Positions 8,829 to 19,081 of a stretch of 64,000 bases of DNA are shown piece after piece (the first letter of the stretch is position 1; every line of letters begins with the position of its first letter). The stretch lies in NCBI RefSeq assembly GCF_016651105.1, contig NZ_JAEKEL010000001.1, positions 1,323,501 to 1,387,500 of the forward strand, written 5' to 3'. The notes beneath the pieces were generated by a model, which was given only the letters and a program-made list of their open reading frames with translations, had not been told where the DNA came from and made no database searches. The translations under genes and the position numbers were made by a program. The DNA comes from Pseudomonas sp. TH15 (GTDB lineage: Bacteria > Pseudomonadota > Gammaproteobacteria > Pseudomonadales > Pseudomonadaceae).

Positions 8829-9662
8829 TCAGTGTGCCTGGCCGTGCCATGGCACCAGTTTGCGTTGCAGTGCGCGCAGGCCCATTTCCATGGCGAAGGC
8901 GATCAGTGCGATCACCAGAATCCCCAGCACCACCACATCGGTGACCAGGAACTGCGCGGCCGACTGCACCATAAAGCCCAAGCCGCTGGTGGCGGCGATC
9001 AACTCAGCGGCGACCAGTGTCGACCAACCCACGCCCAGACCAATGCGCACACCGGTCAAAATATCCGGCAACGCACTTGGCAGAATCACATGCCGAATCA
9101 ACTGCGCCCGAGTCGCGCCCAAGGACTGCGCAGCGCGCAATTTGGCTGGATCAACCGTGCGCACGCCAGTCGCTGTCGCGATGGCAATCGGGGCGAAGAT
9201 CGCCAGGTAAATCAGCAAGACTTTCGACAGCTCACCGATGCCGCACCAGATGACGATCAGCGGTAGGTAAGCCAGCGGCGGAATAGGGCGGTAGAACTCG
9301 ATCAGTGGATCGAGAATCCCGCGAGCGATGCGGTTGTGGCCGATAGCGATGCCGACCGGCACGGCAGTCAGCACTGCGAAGCCGAGGCCCAGACCGATAC
9401 GGCTCAGGCTCGCGCCCAAGTGCTGCCACAACGTTGAATCCATATAGCCCGTGGTCGCCAGCAGCCAGCCTTTTTGCAGCACGGCGGACGGTGGCGGCAG
9501 GAACAGCGGTTCGATCATTCCTGTGGCCGTAACCGCCCACCAAATGAATACGAGAGCGACCAGCGTCAACACGCTGATCCAGCGAGTACTAAGGCTGCGC
9601 CGCAGCGGAATCACCTTTGACCCCGGCTTAACCGTCACGGCCGGAATTTCATAGCTGCTCAT
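8829..9662 (-). CDS. tauC: Taurine ABC transporter permease TauC
   Basis: This 277-residue inner-membrane permease has about six membrane segments. The EAA loop that contacts the ATPase is present as [26 protein letters not shown] (about residues 170-196). It belongs to the SsuC/TauC group. Its ATG overlaps the tauB stop by four bases (ATGA), indicating translational coupling. Confidence 0.93.
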   Translation of the reverse strand: MSSYEIPAVTVKPGSKVIPLRRSLSTRWISVLTLVALVFIWWAVTATGMIEPLFLPPPSAVLQKGWLLATTGYMDSTLWQHLGASLSRIGLGLGFAVLTAVPVGIAIGHNRIARGILDPLIEFYRPIPPLAYLPLIVIWCGIGELSKVLLIYLAIFAPIAIATATGVRTVDPAKLRAAQSLGATRAQLIRHVILPSALPDILTGVRIGLGVGWSTLVAAELIAATSGLGFMVQSAAQFLVTDVVVLGILVIALIAFAMEMGLRALQRKLVPWHGQAH

Positions 9663-10453
9663 GCGCGCTCCTGCCGCTGGGCGGCGCTACGTTGGGAGAA
9701 CACCTTGGCGAGTACGTGCTCGCGGGTTTCGATGAAGCGCGGGTCGGACTTGATCGTCCGTGCCGACTCGCCAGCGGCATAACGCTGGCCAAAGTCCAGG
9801 CTCAGGCGCTCGACGATTTGCCCAGGGTTGGGCGCCAACAGAATCAGGTCAGTGGCGAGGAATACCGCTTCTTCGATGTCGTGGGTAATCAGGAACACCG
9901 GTTTGGCGGTGCGCTGCCAGACTTGCAGCAGCAGCTCCTGCATCTGTTCGCGAGTGAAGGCATCGAGGGCGCCGAAGGGTTCGTCCATCAGCAAAACGCG
10001 TGGGTCGGCAGCGAGGGCGCGGGCGAGGCCGACGCGTTGCTTCTGGCCGCCCGAGAGCTGCCAGATCCGACGGTTTTCGAAGCCGGAAAGGTCCACCAGC
10101 GCGAGCATTTCCCGAGCGCGGATTTCCCGTTTGTCTCGTGAGACGCCGGCCAGTTCGAGACCGAAACCGACGTTGGCCAACACGTCCTGCCAGGGCAGCA
10201 GGGCGTCGTCCTGGAACACCACGCCACGTTCGGCGCTCGGTCCTTTGACCGGCACGCCGTCCAGGGTGATGCGCCCGGCGCTAGGCTCGACGAAACCGGC
10301 AATCAGGTTCAACAGCGAAGTCTTGCCACTGCCGGACGGGCCGAGGGCCACCAGCAATTGCTGGGGCCCAAGGCTCAAGGAAATATCCGTCAGTACCGGT
10401 TCCGGACTGCCGGGGTACTGTGCGCTGATGCGCTCCAGCTGTAGCAAAGCCAT
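9659..10453 (-). CDS. tauB: Taurine ABC transporter ATP-binding protein TauB
   Basis: This 264-residue ATPase has Walker [13 protein letters not shown] (about residues 38-49), the Q-loop at [11 protein letters not shown], the ABC signature [15 protein letters not shown], Walker [13 protein letters not shown] and the switch histidine in LITHDIEEA. It powers taurine import with TauA and TauC. It lies 15 bases after tauA and overlaps tauC by four bases. Confidence 0.94.
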   Translation of the reverse strand: MALLQLERISAQYPGSPEPVLTDISLSLGPQQLLVALGPSGSGKTSLLNLIAGFVEPSAGRITLDGVPVKGPSAERGVVFQDDALLPWQDVLANVGFGLELAGVSRDKREIRAREMLALVDLSGFENRRIWQLSGGQKQRVGLARALAADPRVLLMDEPFGALDAFTREQMQELLLQVWQRTAKPVFLITHDIEEAVFLATDLILLAPNPGQIVERLSLDFGQRYAAGESARTIKSDPRFIETREHVLAKVFSQRSAAQRQERA

Positions 10454-10468
10454 CGCGGTTAACTCCGA

Positions 10469-11446
10469 TCAGTTGGTGATGTATTTGGCGCTGACGTACG
10501 GGGCGTAGTCCGGCAGTACGGCTTCGACCTTGCCTTGTTCTTTCAGGAACGCGGCGGTGTCGGTGATGGCCTTGGTGGTCGGCGCGCCGAGGGTGATCAC
10601 TTGATCAGCCGCCAGCGGGTAGACGTTGCCTTGCAGCAGCAATGGGATGTCAGTGGCCTTGGCGCCGGAGAGCTTCACCAGTTTGTCGACGTTGGATTGG
10701 TTGGCGAGCCAGGCTTTCGGGTCTTTGCGGTAGTCGGCGTAGGCGTCGAGGGTCACTTTGGCGAACGCGGTGACGATTTCCGGGTGCTTCTCGGCGAAGT
10801 CTTTACGCACGATCCAGGCATCGAAGGTCGGCGCGCCGAACTTGGCCAGTTCGCCGGAGGTGATCAGCACTTTGCCGTTTTCCTTGGCTACGCCGAGAGC
10901 TGGGTCCCAGACGTAAGTGGCGTCGATGTCACCACGTTTCCACGCGGCGACGATGGCCGGTGGCGCAAGGTTGAGGATGGTGACTTTCGACGGGTCGATG
11001 TTCCAGTGCTTCAGCGCGGCGAGCAGGCTGTAGTGCCCGGTGGAAACGAATGGCACGGCGATTTTCTTGCCGATCAGGTCTTGCGGGGTCTTGATCCCGG
11101 AGCCGTCGCGAGCGACCAGCGCTTCAGCGGCGCCGATCTGGGTGGCGATCAGGAAGGTTTCGACCGGGACTTTGCGGGTGATTGCGGCGGTCAGAGGGCT
11201 GGAACCGAGGTAGCCGATCTGCACGTCGCCGGACGCGATGGCGGCAATGATGTCGGCACCGTTGTCGAATTTGCGCCAGTCGATCTTGGCGTTGGTGGCT
11301 TTTTCGTAAGCGCCGTCAGCCTGGGCGACTTTGGCCGGGTCCACGGTGGTCTGGTAGGCGACGGTCACGTCAGCCGCTTGGGCAAAGAAACTCGCCGCAG
11401 CCAGGGACGCGGCCGCCAGGAGGCGAAGAGGGAAATTCAGTTTCAT
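10469..11446 (-). CDS. tauA: Taurine-binding periplasmic protein TauA
   Basis: This 325-residue SsuA/TauA-type binding protein has a signal peptide (MKLNFPLRLLAAASLAAASFF, cleavage near AQAADVT). The mature protein begins VTVAYQTTVDPAKVAQADG. It captures taurine in the periplasm and is the first gene of tauABC(D). The start has AAGGAGC just upstream. The ~80-base AT-rich region before it probably contains the sulfate-starvation promoter. Confidence 0.93.
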   Translation of the reverse strand: MKLNFPLRLLAAASLAAASFFAQAADVTVAYQTTVDPAKVAQADGAYEKATNAKIDWRKFDNGADIIAAIASGDVQIGYLGSSPLTAAITRKVPVETFLIATQIGAAEALVARDGSGIKTPQDLIGKKIAVPFVSTGHYSLLAALKHWNIDPSKVTILNLAPPAIVAAWKRGDIDATYVWDPALGVAKENGKVLITSGELAKFGAPTFDAWIVRKDFAEKHPEIVTAFAKVTLDAYADYRKDPKAWLANQSNVDKLVKLSGAKATDIPLLLQGNVYPLAADQVITLGAPTTKAITDTAAFLKEQGKVEAVLPDYAPYVSAKYITN

Positions 11447-11749
11447 TGAGAAGCTCCTTGTCAGGCGACCGAGAGTCGGCGAGAAAGGAGACTAAATGAT
11501 ATAAGAATCAGAAAATAAATAACTTTTTCGAATTAGCTTATGAGCGGAAAATTCTAAGAAAGCGTAGTTGTGAATCGCTTTTGTGGCGAGGGAGCTCGCT
11601 CCCGCTGGAGGCCGAAGGACTCCCAATCCAGACAATCACATTCTTGAATGCCAAAACACGGTTGTCTGGTTTTGCGGCTACTGCGCAGCCGAGCGGGAGC
11701 AAGCTCCCTCGCCACAATGATTTGCGGTTGCTGCGGAAGCGTTCAGAGG
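11447..11749. other. tauA upstream region and REP-like inverted pair
   Basis: From 11447 to about 11575 there is an AT-rich presumed tau promoter region (AGAAAATAAATAACTTTTTC). A second repeat type follows at 11582-11608 (TGTGGCGAGGGAGCTCGCTC) and, inverted, at 11690-11716. No gene is seen. Confidence 0.6.
11582..11716. repeat. Inverted repeat pair, 'GGCGAGGGAGCTCGCTCCC' family
   Basis: The TGTGGCGAGGGAGC...CTCCC unit and its inverted partner are related to, but distinct from, the main REP family of the window (GGCGAGGGAG instead of GGGAGCGAGC). They lie between the convergent ends of the tau promoter region and the gshA terminus. Confidence 0.75.
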
Positions 11750-13348
11750 TTAGTTGCTGATGGCCAGAATACTCGCCTGATACGACCCGACAAACACATC
11801 GAAATCGCCAACCTCGTTCTGCTCCAGCTCCGCCTGTTCCGCCAGCGACGAGCGCGCCCGGGTTTCAAACTTCGCCTGATCTTCGACGCTCAACGGCTCG
11901 CTACGGAAATACTCCGCATGCACACGGCTCTGACGCAGGGAGAACTGAGCAAAGCTTTCCTTATGCTCAGCCATCGCCGCCAGTACTTGGGCCGAAGGTG
12001 TGCGGGACGAATCCTTGACCTTCTCCAGTTGCACAGTCAACGCCTTGGCATGAGCATCGCCGCCATGGCTCTGATCGAGCAGCGCTGCGAGTGGGGCAAT
12101 CTTCTCCAGCAACTCGGTGGCCCATTCCTTCATGTCCACCGGTTGACCGTCGCGCTGCAATTGCAGGCCTGGGCGACGACCTTCCTTGACCACGCTGAGG
12201 AAGTTCGAGGTCGCGTTGCTGCAAGTGGTGTTGGCCAGCAGCGGGCTGTCGTTCAGCGCGCAATACAGCAGGAACGCATCGAGGAACCGCGACTCTTGCA
12301 AGTCGATGCCCATCGGCAGGAACGGGTTGATGTCCAGGCAACGCACTTCGACGTACTGAATACCACGGGCCACCAATGCCTGAATCGGCCGTTCGCCGGT
12401 GTAGGTCACGCGTTTCGGGCGGATGTTGGAGTAGTACTCGTTTTCGATCTGCAGGATGTTGGTGTTGAGCTGAACCCACTCACCGTCCTTGTGCGTGCCG
12501 ACTTCAACGTACGGTGCATACGGCGTGGCCACCGCTTTGCGCAGGCTGTCGGTGTAGCTGGCCAAATCGTTGTAGCACGGCGTCAGGCCGGCCTGGGCGT
12601 TGCTCTGGTAACCGAGGTCGCTCATGCGCAGGCTGGTGGCGTACGGCAGGTACAACGTGTCCGGGTCCAGTTGCTCCAATTGGTGCGAGCGACCGCGCAG
12701 GAAGCCGGCGTCCAGCGCTGGGGAGGCACCGAACAGGTACATCAGCAGCCAGCTGTAGCGGCGGAAGTTACGGATCAGCGCGATGTAGGCCGACGACTGA
12801 TAGTCACGGTCGGTGCCGACAAAGCCTTCAGCCTCTTTGAGCAGCGGCCAGAGCTTTTCCGGTAGGGAAAAGTTGTAGTGAATCCCGGCGATGCACTGCA
12901 TGGTCTTGCCGTAGCGCAGGGCCAGGCCCTTGCGGTAGACGTACTTGAGCTGACCGATGTTGGACGTGCCGTAATAGGCAATCGGGATGTCTTCCTCGGC
13001 CGGCAACGGGCACGGCATCGATGGACTCCACAGGTACTCGTTGCCGAGTTTGCTGTAGGCAAAACGGTGAATGCTGTCCAGGCTCGCCAGGGTGTCTGCC
13101 GGATCCGGCAGGGCGGGCGTGATGAACTCCAGCAGCGATTCGGAATAATCGGTGGTGATTTGTTCGTTGGTCAGCGCGGAACCCAATTCTTCCGGGTGCG
13201 GCGTTTGCGCCAGGCGACCTTCATCGGTCACGCGCAGGCATTCACGTTCGATGCCGTGAAGGCACTGTTCGAGCAGAGAGAGGTTAGCGCGCTCGCCGAG
13301 CAGAGCCAGGCGGCGGTTGAGAAGTTCGCTCAAGTTGGATTCCTTCAC
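11750..13348 (-). CDS. gshA: Glutamate-cysteine ligase GshA
   Basis: This ~530-residue, proteobacterial-type enzyme catalyses the first step of glutathione synthesis (Glu + Cys + ATP). Typical blocks are GIERECLRV near the N-terminus, [15 protein letters not shown], and [13 protein letters not shown] with [12 protein letters not shown] (about residues 330-345). The start is ambiguous. A GTG at 13348 gives 532 residues, while a TTG at 13333 has AAGGA at good spacing and gives the family-like N-terminus [13 protein letters not shown]. It is alone on its strand between repeat pairs. Confidence 0.94.
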   Translation of the reverse strand: MKESNLSELLNRRLALLGERANLSLLEQCLHGIERECLRVTDEGRLAQTPHPEELGSALTNEQITTDYSESLLEFITPALPDPADTLASLDSIHRFAYSKLGNEYLWSPSMPCPLPAEEDIPIAYYGTSNIGQLKYVYRKGLALRYGKTMQCIAGIHYNFSLPEKLWPLLKEAEGFVGTDRDYQSSAYIALIRNFRRYSWLLMYLFGASPALDAGFLRGRSHQLEQLDPDTLYLPYATSLRMSDLGYQSNAQAGLTPCYNDLASYTDSLRKAVATPYAPYVEVGTHKDGEWVQLNTNILQIENEYYSNIRPKRVTYTGERPIQALVARGIQYVEVRCLDINPFLPMGIDLQESRFLDAFLLYCALNDSPLLANTTCSNATSNFLSVVKEGRRPGLQLQRDGQPVDMKEWATELLEKIAPLAALLDQSHGGDAHAKALTVQLEKVKDSSRTPSAQVLAAMAEHKESFAQFSLRQSRVHAEYFRSEPLSVEDQAKFETRARSSLAEQAELEQNEVGDFDVFVGSYQASILAISN

Positions 13349-13480
13349 GCGTCAGTCGCCCCAATATGGGGGTGGGCAAGACGGTCTACAAGGGTGAAGT
13401 TAAAACTGGCGTTTTCGCCTGGTTCTTGAGCCATACAGAGTTGATGCCTGCCAGTTAAGGATTGATCACCGCAACCCCCT

Positions 13481-13569
13481 GTGGGAGCGGGCTTGCTCGC
13501 GAAGAGGGTGTGTCAGTCAACATTAACGTCGCCTGACACACCGCTTTCGCGAGCAAGCCCGCTCCCACA
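13481..13569. repeat. REP pair, 'GGGCTTGCTCGCG' flavour
   Basis: Inverted REP units at about 13481-13503 and 13545-13569, upstream of gshA. Confidence 0.9.
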
Positions 13570-13715
13570 GGTTGTGCGTCTTAACTGGCGGGCATCAGCC
13601 GCACAGACTCACAGTTAATTGCCAACTTCACTCCCTGAATCTGGCTATTGCGGACACAGAAAAGTTCGACGCCGCAGTCGTAGCGCCGAAATTAACTCAA
13701 ATTGATGGCATTCAT
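13570..13715. other. Intergenic, no feature seen
   Basis: About 146 bases lie between the REP pair and the end of the thioesterase gene. I see no gene, strong hairpin or terminator in them. Confidence 0.5.
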
Positions 13716-14099
13716 CTACAGGACAGCGAACGTGCCTTGTGCTTTTGCGACCAGTTTGTCGCCTTGCATCACGTCAGCTTCAACCACCAGCGTGCGCCGG
13801 CCCGGGTGAATTACCCGCGCCGTGCACATCACTTCACCGTCAGAAACGGCGCGAATGTAGTTAATTTTGCATTCGATGGTCGCGCTCTGCTGGTCAAAGC
13901 CGTGGGTGCTGGAACAGGCCAGCCCCATGGCAATGTCCACCAGACTGAACAACGCCCCGCCGTGCAGCTTGCCGCCGCGATTGCGCAGCTCTGGCTCAAG
14001 CGCCAGGGCGACTTGCGCCACCCCGGTTTCCAGGCTGTGCAAGCGACACCCCAGCAGCTTGAAAAAAGCGCTTTCGGTCAGCCCGGCAGGGATGTCCAT
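13716..14099 (-). CDS. PaaI-type hotdog-fold thioesterase
   Basis: This 127-residue protein has the hotdog fold. The signature GGKLHGGALFSLVDIAMGLAC (about residues 39-59) contains the HGG motif of PaaI/COG2050 acyl-CoA thioesterases. Its ATG overlaps the stop of tex as TGATG, so it is translationally coupled to that gene. The physiological acyl-CoA substrate is unknown. The same pairing with tex is found in other pseudomonads. Confidence 0.85.
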   Translation of the reverse strand: MDIPAGLTESAFFKLLGCRLHSLETGVAQVALALEPELRNRGGKLHGGALFSLVDIAMGLACSSTHGFDQQSATIECKINYIRAVSDGEVMCTARVIHPGRRTLVVEADVMQGDKLVAKAQGTFAVL

Positions 14100-16423
14100 C
14101 AGCGTTTCTTCAACTGCTTGGCGTTGGCGAACAGCGAAGCCATGGCGTTGTTGGCCGGGGCTGCCGCTGTGGTTTCCTTGCGCGGTGCAGTGTTCTGGGA
14201 TTGGCGCGGCGCCGAACCTGGACGTGCGCCACGGGCACCGTCGATTTTCTCGCCCGGGGTGTCGCTCATGCGCATCGACAGGCCAACGCGTTTGCGCGGG
14301 ATGTCGATTTCCATGACCTTCACTTTCACCACGTCACCGGCCTTCACCGCTTCGCGCGGATCCTTGATGAACTTCTCTGAAAGCGCAGAGATGTGCACCA
14401 AACCGTCCTGATGCACGCCGATGTCGACGAACGCGCCGAAGTTGGTCACGTTGGTCACCACGCCTTCGAGGATCATCCCCAGTTGCAGGTCCTTGAGGTC
14501 TTCGACGCCTTCCTGGAACTCGGCGGTCTTGAACTCGGGACGCGGGTCGCGACCGGGTTTTTCCAGCTCTTGCAGAATGTCGGTGACAGTCGGCAGACCG
14601 AAGGTCTCGTCGGTGAACTTCTTCGGATCCAGACGCTTGAGGAAACTTGCATCACCGATCAGTGAGCGGATGTCGCGGTCGGTTTCAGCGGCAATGCGCT
14701 GCACCAGCGGATAGGCTTCCGGGTGAACGGCGGACGAATCCAGCGGGTTGTCGCCGTTCATCACGCGTAGGAAACCGGCAGCCTGTTCGAAAGTTTTTTC
14801 ACCCAGACGCGCGACTTTCTTCAACGCGGCGCGGGTTTTGAACGCGCCGTGCTCGTCGCGGTGGCTGACGATGTTCTGCGCCAGGGTCGCGTTGAGGCCA
14901 GAGATGCGGGCCAGCAACGCCACGGAAGCGGTGTTCACGTCCACGCCCACGGCGTTTACGCAGTCCTCGACCACAGCGTCCAGGCCGCGCGCCAGTTTCA
15001 GCTGCGACACGTCGTGCTGGTACTGGCCGACGCCGATGGATTTCGGATCGATCTTCACCAGCTCGGCCAGCGGGTCTTGCAGGCGACGAGCGATGGACAC
15101 CGCGCCACGGATCGACACGTCGAGGTCCGGGAATTCCTTGGAAGCCAGTTCCGACGCCGAGTAAACCGATGCACCGGCCTCGGAGACCATGACTTTGGTC
15201 ATCTTCATGGCTGGGTATTTTTTGATCAGCTCAGCGGCCAGTTTGTCGGTCTCGCGGCTGGCGGTGCCGTTGCCGATGGCGATCAGGTCCACGGCGTGCT
15301 TGGCGCACAGGGCGGCGAGGACCGCGAGGGTCTGGTCCCACTTGTTGTGCGGCACGTGCGGGTAAACCGTAGCGTGATCCAGCAGCTTGCCGGTGGAATC
15401 GACCACGGCGACCTTGCAACCGGTGCGCAGGCCCGGGTCGAGGCCCAGAGTGGCACGCGGGCCGGCCGGGGCCGACAGCAGCAAGTCGTGCAGGTTGTGC
15501 GCGAACACATTGATCGCTTCGGTTTCTGCGCCATCGCGCAGCTCGCCCAGCAGGTCGGTTTCGAGGTGGGTGTAAAGCTTGACCTTCCAGGTCCAGCGCA
15601 CCACTTCGCCCAGCCATTTGTCGGCGGCGCGGTTCTGGTTCTGGATGCCGAATTGCTGACCGATCATGCCTTCGCACGGGTGCATGGCGCCCGGCAGCTC
15701 GTCGCCGACTTTCAGCGCGGAGCTGAGAATGCCTTCGTTGCGGCCACGGAAAATCGCCAACGCACGGTGCGACGGCATGCTTTTCAGTGGCTCATCGTGT
15801 TCGAAATAGTCGCGGAACTTGGCGCCTTCCTCTTCCTTGCCGGCGATCACGCGGGCACTGAGGGTGGCTTCCTGCTTGAGGTAGCTGCGCAGTTTGTCCA
15901 GCAGGCCGGCGTCTTCGGCGAAGCGTTCCATCAGGATGTATTTGGCGCCTTCGAGGGCGGCTTTCACATCGGCCACGCCTTTTCCGGCGTCGATGAAGCG
16001 TGCGGCTTCGGTGTCTGGCGTCAGGGACGGGTCGTTGAACAGGCCGTCGGCCAGGTCGCCGAGGCCGGCTTCCAGGGCAATCTGGCCCTTGGTGCGGCGC
16101 TTCTGCTTGTACGGCAGGTACAAGTCTTCGAGACGGGTCTTGGTGTCGGCGAGTTTGATGTCGCGTTCGAGTTGCGGGGTCAGCTTGCCTTGCTCTTGAA
16201 TGCTGGCGAGGATGCTGATGCGCCGTTCGTCGAGTTCTCGCAGGTAGCGCAGACGCTCTTCCAGGTGCCGCAACTGGATGTCATCGAGGCTGCCGGTCAC
16301 TTCTTTCCGGTAGCGGGCGATGAAGGGAACGGTAGAGCCTTCATCGAGTAGCGCGACGGCCGCTTCGACCTGTTGTGGGCGTACACCGAGTTCCTCGGCG
16401 ATGCGGCTGTTGATGCTGTCCAT
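14099..16423 (-). CDS. tex: Tex, S1-domain RNA-binding transcription accessory protein
   Basis: This is a 774-residue Tex/YhgF protein. It has the N-terminal helical region ([29 protein letters not shown]), the YqgF/RNase-H-like domain ([17 protein letters not shown], about residues 325-341), the helix-hairpin-helix segments ([19 protein letters not shown]) and an S1 domain ([20 protein letters not shown], about residues 650-720). A low-complexity basic tail follows. The start ATG at 16423 has CAGGTGG upstream; a TTG 15 bases earlier is less likely. In other species Tex affects virulence gene transcription and RNA binding. It is followed immediately by the coupled thioesterase gene. Confidence 0.95.
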   Translation of the reverse strand: MDSINSRIAEELGVRPQQVEAAVALLDEGSTVPFIARYRKEVTGSLDDIQLRHLEERLRYLRELDERRISILASIQEQGKLTPQLERDIKLADTKTRLEDLYLPYKQKRRTKGQIALEAGLGDLADGLFNDPSLTPDTEAARFIDAGKGVADVKAALEGAKYILMERFAEDAGLLDKLRSYLKQEATLSARVIAGKEEEGAKFRDYFEHDEPLKSMPSHRALAIFRGRNEGILSSALKVGDELPGAMHPCEGMIGQQFGIQNQNRAADKWLGEVVRWTWKVKLYTHLETDLLGELRDGAETEAINVFAHNLHDLLLSAPAGPRATLGLDPGLRTGCKVAVVDSTGKLLDHATVYPHVPHNKWDQTLAVLAALCAKHAVDLIAIGNGTASRETDKLAAELIKKYPAMKMTKVMVSEAGASVYSASELASKEFPDLDVSIRGAVSIARRLQDPLAELVKIDPKSIGVGQYQHDVSQLKLARGLDAVVEDCVNAVGVDVNTASVALLARISGLNATLAQNIVSHRDEHGAFKTRAALKKVARLGEKTFEQAAGFLRVMNGDNPLDSSAVHPEAYPLVQRIAAETDRDIRSLIGDASFLKRLDPKKFTDETFGLPTVTDILQELEKPGRDPRPEFKTAEFQEGVEDLKDLQLGMILEGVVTNVTNFGAFVDIGVHQDGLVHISALSEKFIKDPREAVKAGDVVKVKVMEIDIPRKRVGLSMRMSDTPGEKIDGARGARPGSAPRQSQNTAPRKETTAAAPANNAMASLFANAKQLKKR

Positions 16424-16784
16424 AAAACCACCTGACAAATTGTGAAAGCAGGCTCGCAGGCGCAGGGTTAAAGGCTCGGCGAGACTGGTTGAGCGGCCTG
16501 GCCTGCGCCGCTACCTGGGTCAACAGGCATCCCGTTGACCCGTGAAATCGAACAATTACTGCGCACGCCTTAAAAATAAAAAGCGGCCTACTACAGTAAC
16601 GATCAGACGTTGCCTGACACAAAACGCCGCGCATTATAACCAGCGTTCAGCCATTCGGGGGCATTGCACCCGGCAGGCATAAAGGTCTGAGTTCTGGCAG
16701 TGAAGGAAAAATCTGCTAACAATGCACACGGTGCGTATAACGGCAGCTACGCCATAATGCGCGCCGAGCTAAAAGGAGCATCTA
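16424..16784. other. Divergent promoter region between tex and ompR
   Basis: This 361-base gap is shared by the divergent tex and ompR genes. It contains AT-rich blocks (for example CTTAAAAATAAAAAGCGG) and ends with AAAAGGAGC before the ompR start. I see no gene and did not fix promoter boxes. Confidence 0.5.
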
Positions 16785-17525
16785 ATGAGCAGCACTGCAA
16801 ACAATGCTGAAGGCGAAAAAATTCTTATTGTTGACGACGATCCTGGGCTGAGCAGCCTGCTGGAACGCTTTTTCGTCAGCAAGGGCTACCGTGCCCGTGC
16901 CGTACCGAACACCGAACAGATGGACCGCTTGCTGGCCCGTGAAGTGTTCAATCTGGTCGTACTCGACCTGATGCTGCCCGGCGAAGACGGTCTGACCGCC
17001 TGCCGCCGTCTGCGCGGCGCGAACAATCAGATCCCGATCATCATGCTGACCGCCAAGGGCGATGAGCTGAGCCGCATCAAGGGCCTGGAACTGGGCGCCG
17101 ACGATTACCTGGCCAAGCCGTTCAACCCGGACGAGCTGATGGCCCGGGTCAAAGCGGTCCTGCGTCGTCAGGCTGCGCCTGTACCTGGCGCACCGGGCAG
17201 CGAAGACGAAAGCGTGACCTTCGGTGACTACGAGTTGTCCCTGGCCACCCGCGAACTCAAGCGCGGCGATGAAGTGCACATGCTCACCACCGGTGAGTTT
17301 GCGGTACTCAAGGCTTTGGTCATGAACGCCCGTCAGCCACTGACCCGCGACAAGTTGATGAACCTGGCCCGTGGCCGGGAATGGGATGCCCTGGAGCGTT
17401 CCATCGACGTGCAGATCTCCCGTCTGCGCCGGATGATCGAACCCGATCCATCCAAGCCACGCTACATCCAGACTGTCTGGGGCGTGGGCTACGTGTTCGT
17501 TCCGGACGGCGCCGCCACCAAGTGA
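16785..17525 (+). CDS. ompR: OmpR-family response regulator (AmgR/OmpR)
   Basis: This 246-residue regulator has a receiver domain with the acidic pocket DDD (residues 17-19), phospho-acceptor Asp61 (VVLDLMLPGEDG) and the conserved lysine in DYLAKPFNPDE. A C-terminal winged-helix DNA-binding domain follows (VHMLTTGEFAVLKAL ... WGVGYVF). It pairs with the downstream sensor kinase. In Pseudomonas the orthologous pair AmgRS controls the envelope-stress response to misfolded membrane proteins and intrinsic aminoglycoside tolerance (family knowledge). AAAAGGAGC precedes the ATG. Confidence 0.94.
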   Translation: MSSTANNAEGEKILIVDDDPGLSSLLERFFVSKGYRARAVPNTEQMDRLLAREVFNLVVLDLMLPGEDGLTACRRLRGANNQIPIIMLTAKGDELSRIKGLELGADDYLAKPFNPDELMARVKAVLRRQAAPVPGAPGSEDESVTFGDYELSLATRELKRGDEVHMLTTGEFAVLKALVMNARQPLTRDKLMNLARGREWDALERSIDVQISRLRRMIEPDPSKPRYIQTVWGVGYVFVPDGAATK

Positions 17526-17548
17526 TCGGCGATTTGTAGGAGCGGGTG

Positions 17549-17580
17549 TGCGGGCAAGAGGTCAATCGACCTTGCCCGCA
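17549..17580. repeat. Strong hairpin between ompR and envZ
   Basis: TGCGGGCAAG at 17549-17558 is the exact complement of CTTGCCCGCA at 17571-17580, with GGTC/GACC pairing inside the loop. It is REP-like (flanked by GGAGCGGG and GCTCGCTCCT) and lacks a T-run. It may reduce read-through or stabilise the ompR message. Confidence 0.75.
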
Positions 17581-17639
17581 GACTCGCGATCCGCAATGTG
17601 CGAGCATCGCTCGCTCCTGCAAGTGTGTAGCGGTTATTC

Positions 17640-18953
17640 ATGAAAACCCCCGTTTGGTTCCCCCAGAGTTTCTTCTCCCGCACCCTGTGGCTGGTGCTGA
17701 TTGTCGTCCTGTTCTCCAAAGCGCTGACCCTGGTTTATCTGTTGATGAACGAAGACGTGCTGGTGGACCGCCAATACAGCCACGGCGTCGCCCTGACGCT
17801 GCGCGCCTATTGGGCCGCCGATGAAGAAAACCGCGCGAAGATTGCCGATGCCGCGACCCTGATCCGGGTGGTGGGCGCAGGCGTGCCGGAAGGCGAACAA
17901 CACTGGCCATACAGCGAAATCTATCAGCGGCAGATGCAGGCAGAGCTGGGGGCTGACACTGAAGTTCGATTACGCATGCATTCCCCGCCGGCGCTGTGGG
18001 TCCGGGCGCCAAGCCTGGGCGATGGCTGGTTGAAAGTGCCGCTGTACCCGCATCCGCTGCGCGGCCAGAAAATCTGGAACGTGCTTGGCTGGTTTCTCGC
18101 CATCGGCTTGCTCTCCACCGCCTCGGCGTGGATCTTCGTCAGCCAGCTCAATCAACCTTTGAAGCGCCTGGTCTATGCCGCAAGGCAACTCGGCCAGGGC
18201 CGCAGCGTGCGCCTGCCGATCAGCGACACGCCGAGCGAGATGGCCGAGGTTTACCGCGCCTTCAACCAGATGGCCGAAGACGTCGAACAGGCTGGTCGCG
18301 AGCGAGAGTTGATGCTGGCCGGGGTGTCCCATGATCTGCGAACACCGTTGACCCGTTTGCGCTTGTCCCTGGAGCTGATGGGCGACCACAGCGACCTGAG
18401 CGACGACATGGTGCGCGACATCGAGGATATGGACGCGATTCTCGACCAGTTCCTGGCGTTCATTCGCGACGGTCGTGACGAGTCGGTGGAAGAGGTGGAC
18501 CTGAGCGACCTGGTGCGCGAAGTCGCCGCACCGTACAACCAGAACGAAGAGAAAGTGCGCTTGCGCCTGGAACCGATCCAGCCGTTCCCGCTACGTCGGG
18601 TGTCGATGAAACGCTTGTTGAACAACCTGATTGGCAACGCCTTGCACCATGCCGGCAACGGTGTTGAGGTCGCGGCTTATGTGTCCGGGGACACCAGCGC
18701 GCCCTATGTGGTGCTGAGTGTGATGGACCGTGGGGCGGGGATTGATCCGTCGGAGCTGGAGGCGATCTTCAACCCGTTTACCCGTGGCGATCGGGCTCGG
18801 GGCGGGAAGGGCACAGGGTTGGGCTTGGCGATCGTGAAGCGGATTGCTTCGATGCATGGCGGCAATGTTGAGCTGCGTAACCGTTCGGGTGGCGGGCTTG
18901 AAGCGCGGGTTCGGTTGCCGCTTGGGCTGATGTTGCCACGGGATGCCGTTTAG
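17640..18953 (+). CDS. envZ: EnvZ-family sensor histidine kinase (AmgS/EnvZ)
   Basis: This 437-residue inner-membrane kinase has an N-terminal membrane segment (about residues 13-36), a periplasmic sensor region, and a second membrane segment (about 143-163). A HAMP linker (NQPLKRLVYAARQLGQG), the H-box SHDLRTPLTRL with His231, and a HATPase domain (N-box NNLIGNALHHA, G-boxes DRGAGID and GKGTGLGLAIV) follow. It phosphorylates the upstream OmpR-family regulator in response to envelope stress. The 114-base gap to ompR is longer than usual and holds a REP-like hairpin. Confidence 0.94.
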   Translation: MKTPVWFPQSFFSRTLWLVLIVVLFSKALTLVYLLMNEDVLVDRQYSHGVALTLRAYWAADEENRAKIADAATLIRVVGAGVPEGEQHWPYSEIYQRQMQAELGADTEVRLRMHSPPALWVRAPSLGDGWLKVPLYPHPLRGQKIWNVLGWFLAIGLLSTASAWIFVSQLNQPLKRLVYAARQLGQGRSVRLPISDTPSEMAEVYRAFNQMAEDVEQAGRERELMLAGVSHDLRTPLTRLRLSLELMGDHSDLSDDMVRDIEDMDAILDQFLAFIRDGRDESVEEVDLSDLVREVAAPYNQNEEKVRLRLEPIQPFPLRRVSMKRLLNNLIGNALHHAGNGVEVAAYVSGDTSAPYVVLSVMDRGAGIDPSELEAIFNPFTRGDRARGGKGTGLGLAIVKRIASMHGGNVELRNRSGGGLEARVRLPLGLMLPRDAV

Positions 18954-18984
18954 AGATCGGTTTTTGCAGCGCGGCTGATGGCCT

Positions 18985-19050
18985 CTTCGCGAGCAAGCCC
19001 GCTCCCACATTGGAATGCGTTTCCCTGTGGGAGCGGGCTTGCTCGCGAAG
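18985..19050. repeat. REP pair, 'GGGCTTGCTCGCG' flavour
   Basis: Inverted REP units at about 18985-19009 and 19027-19050 lie between the convergent envZ and rimK genes. Confidence 0.9.
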
Positions 19051-19081
19051 GCGGCCAATCAGTCGCCAGATCTCTAACGGA

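Noticed and set aside
14849..16351. 500-codon open frame on the + strand opposite tex
   Set aside because: It is a shadow of the high-GC tex coding frame: low-complexity V/Q/G/A/R-rich composition, no ribosome site and no family motif. Similar long antisense frames opposite pckA, the RecQ-like helicase, the 3-hydroxyacyl-CoA dehydrogenase and the FdhF-like gene were rejected for the same reason.
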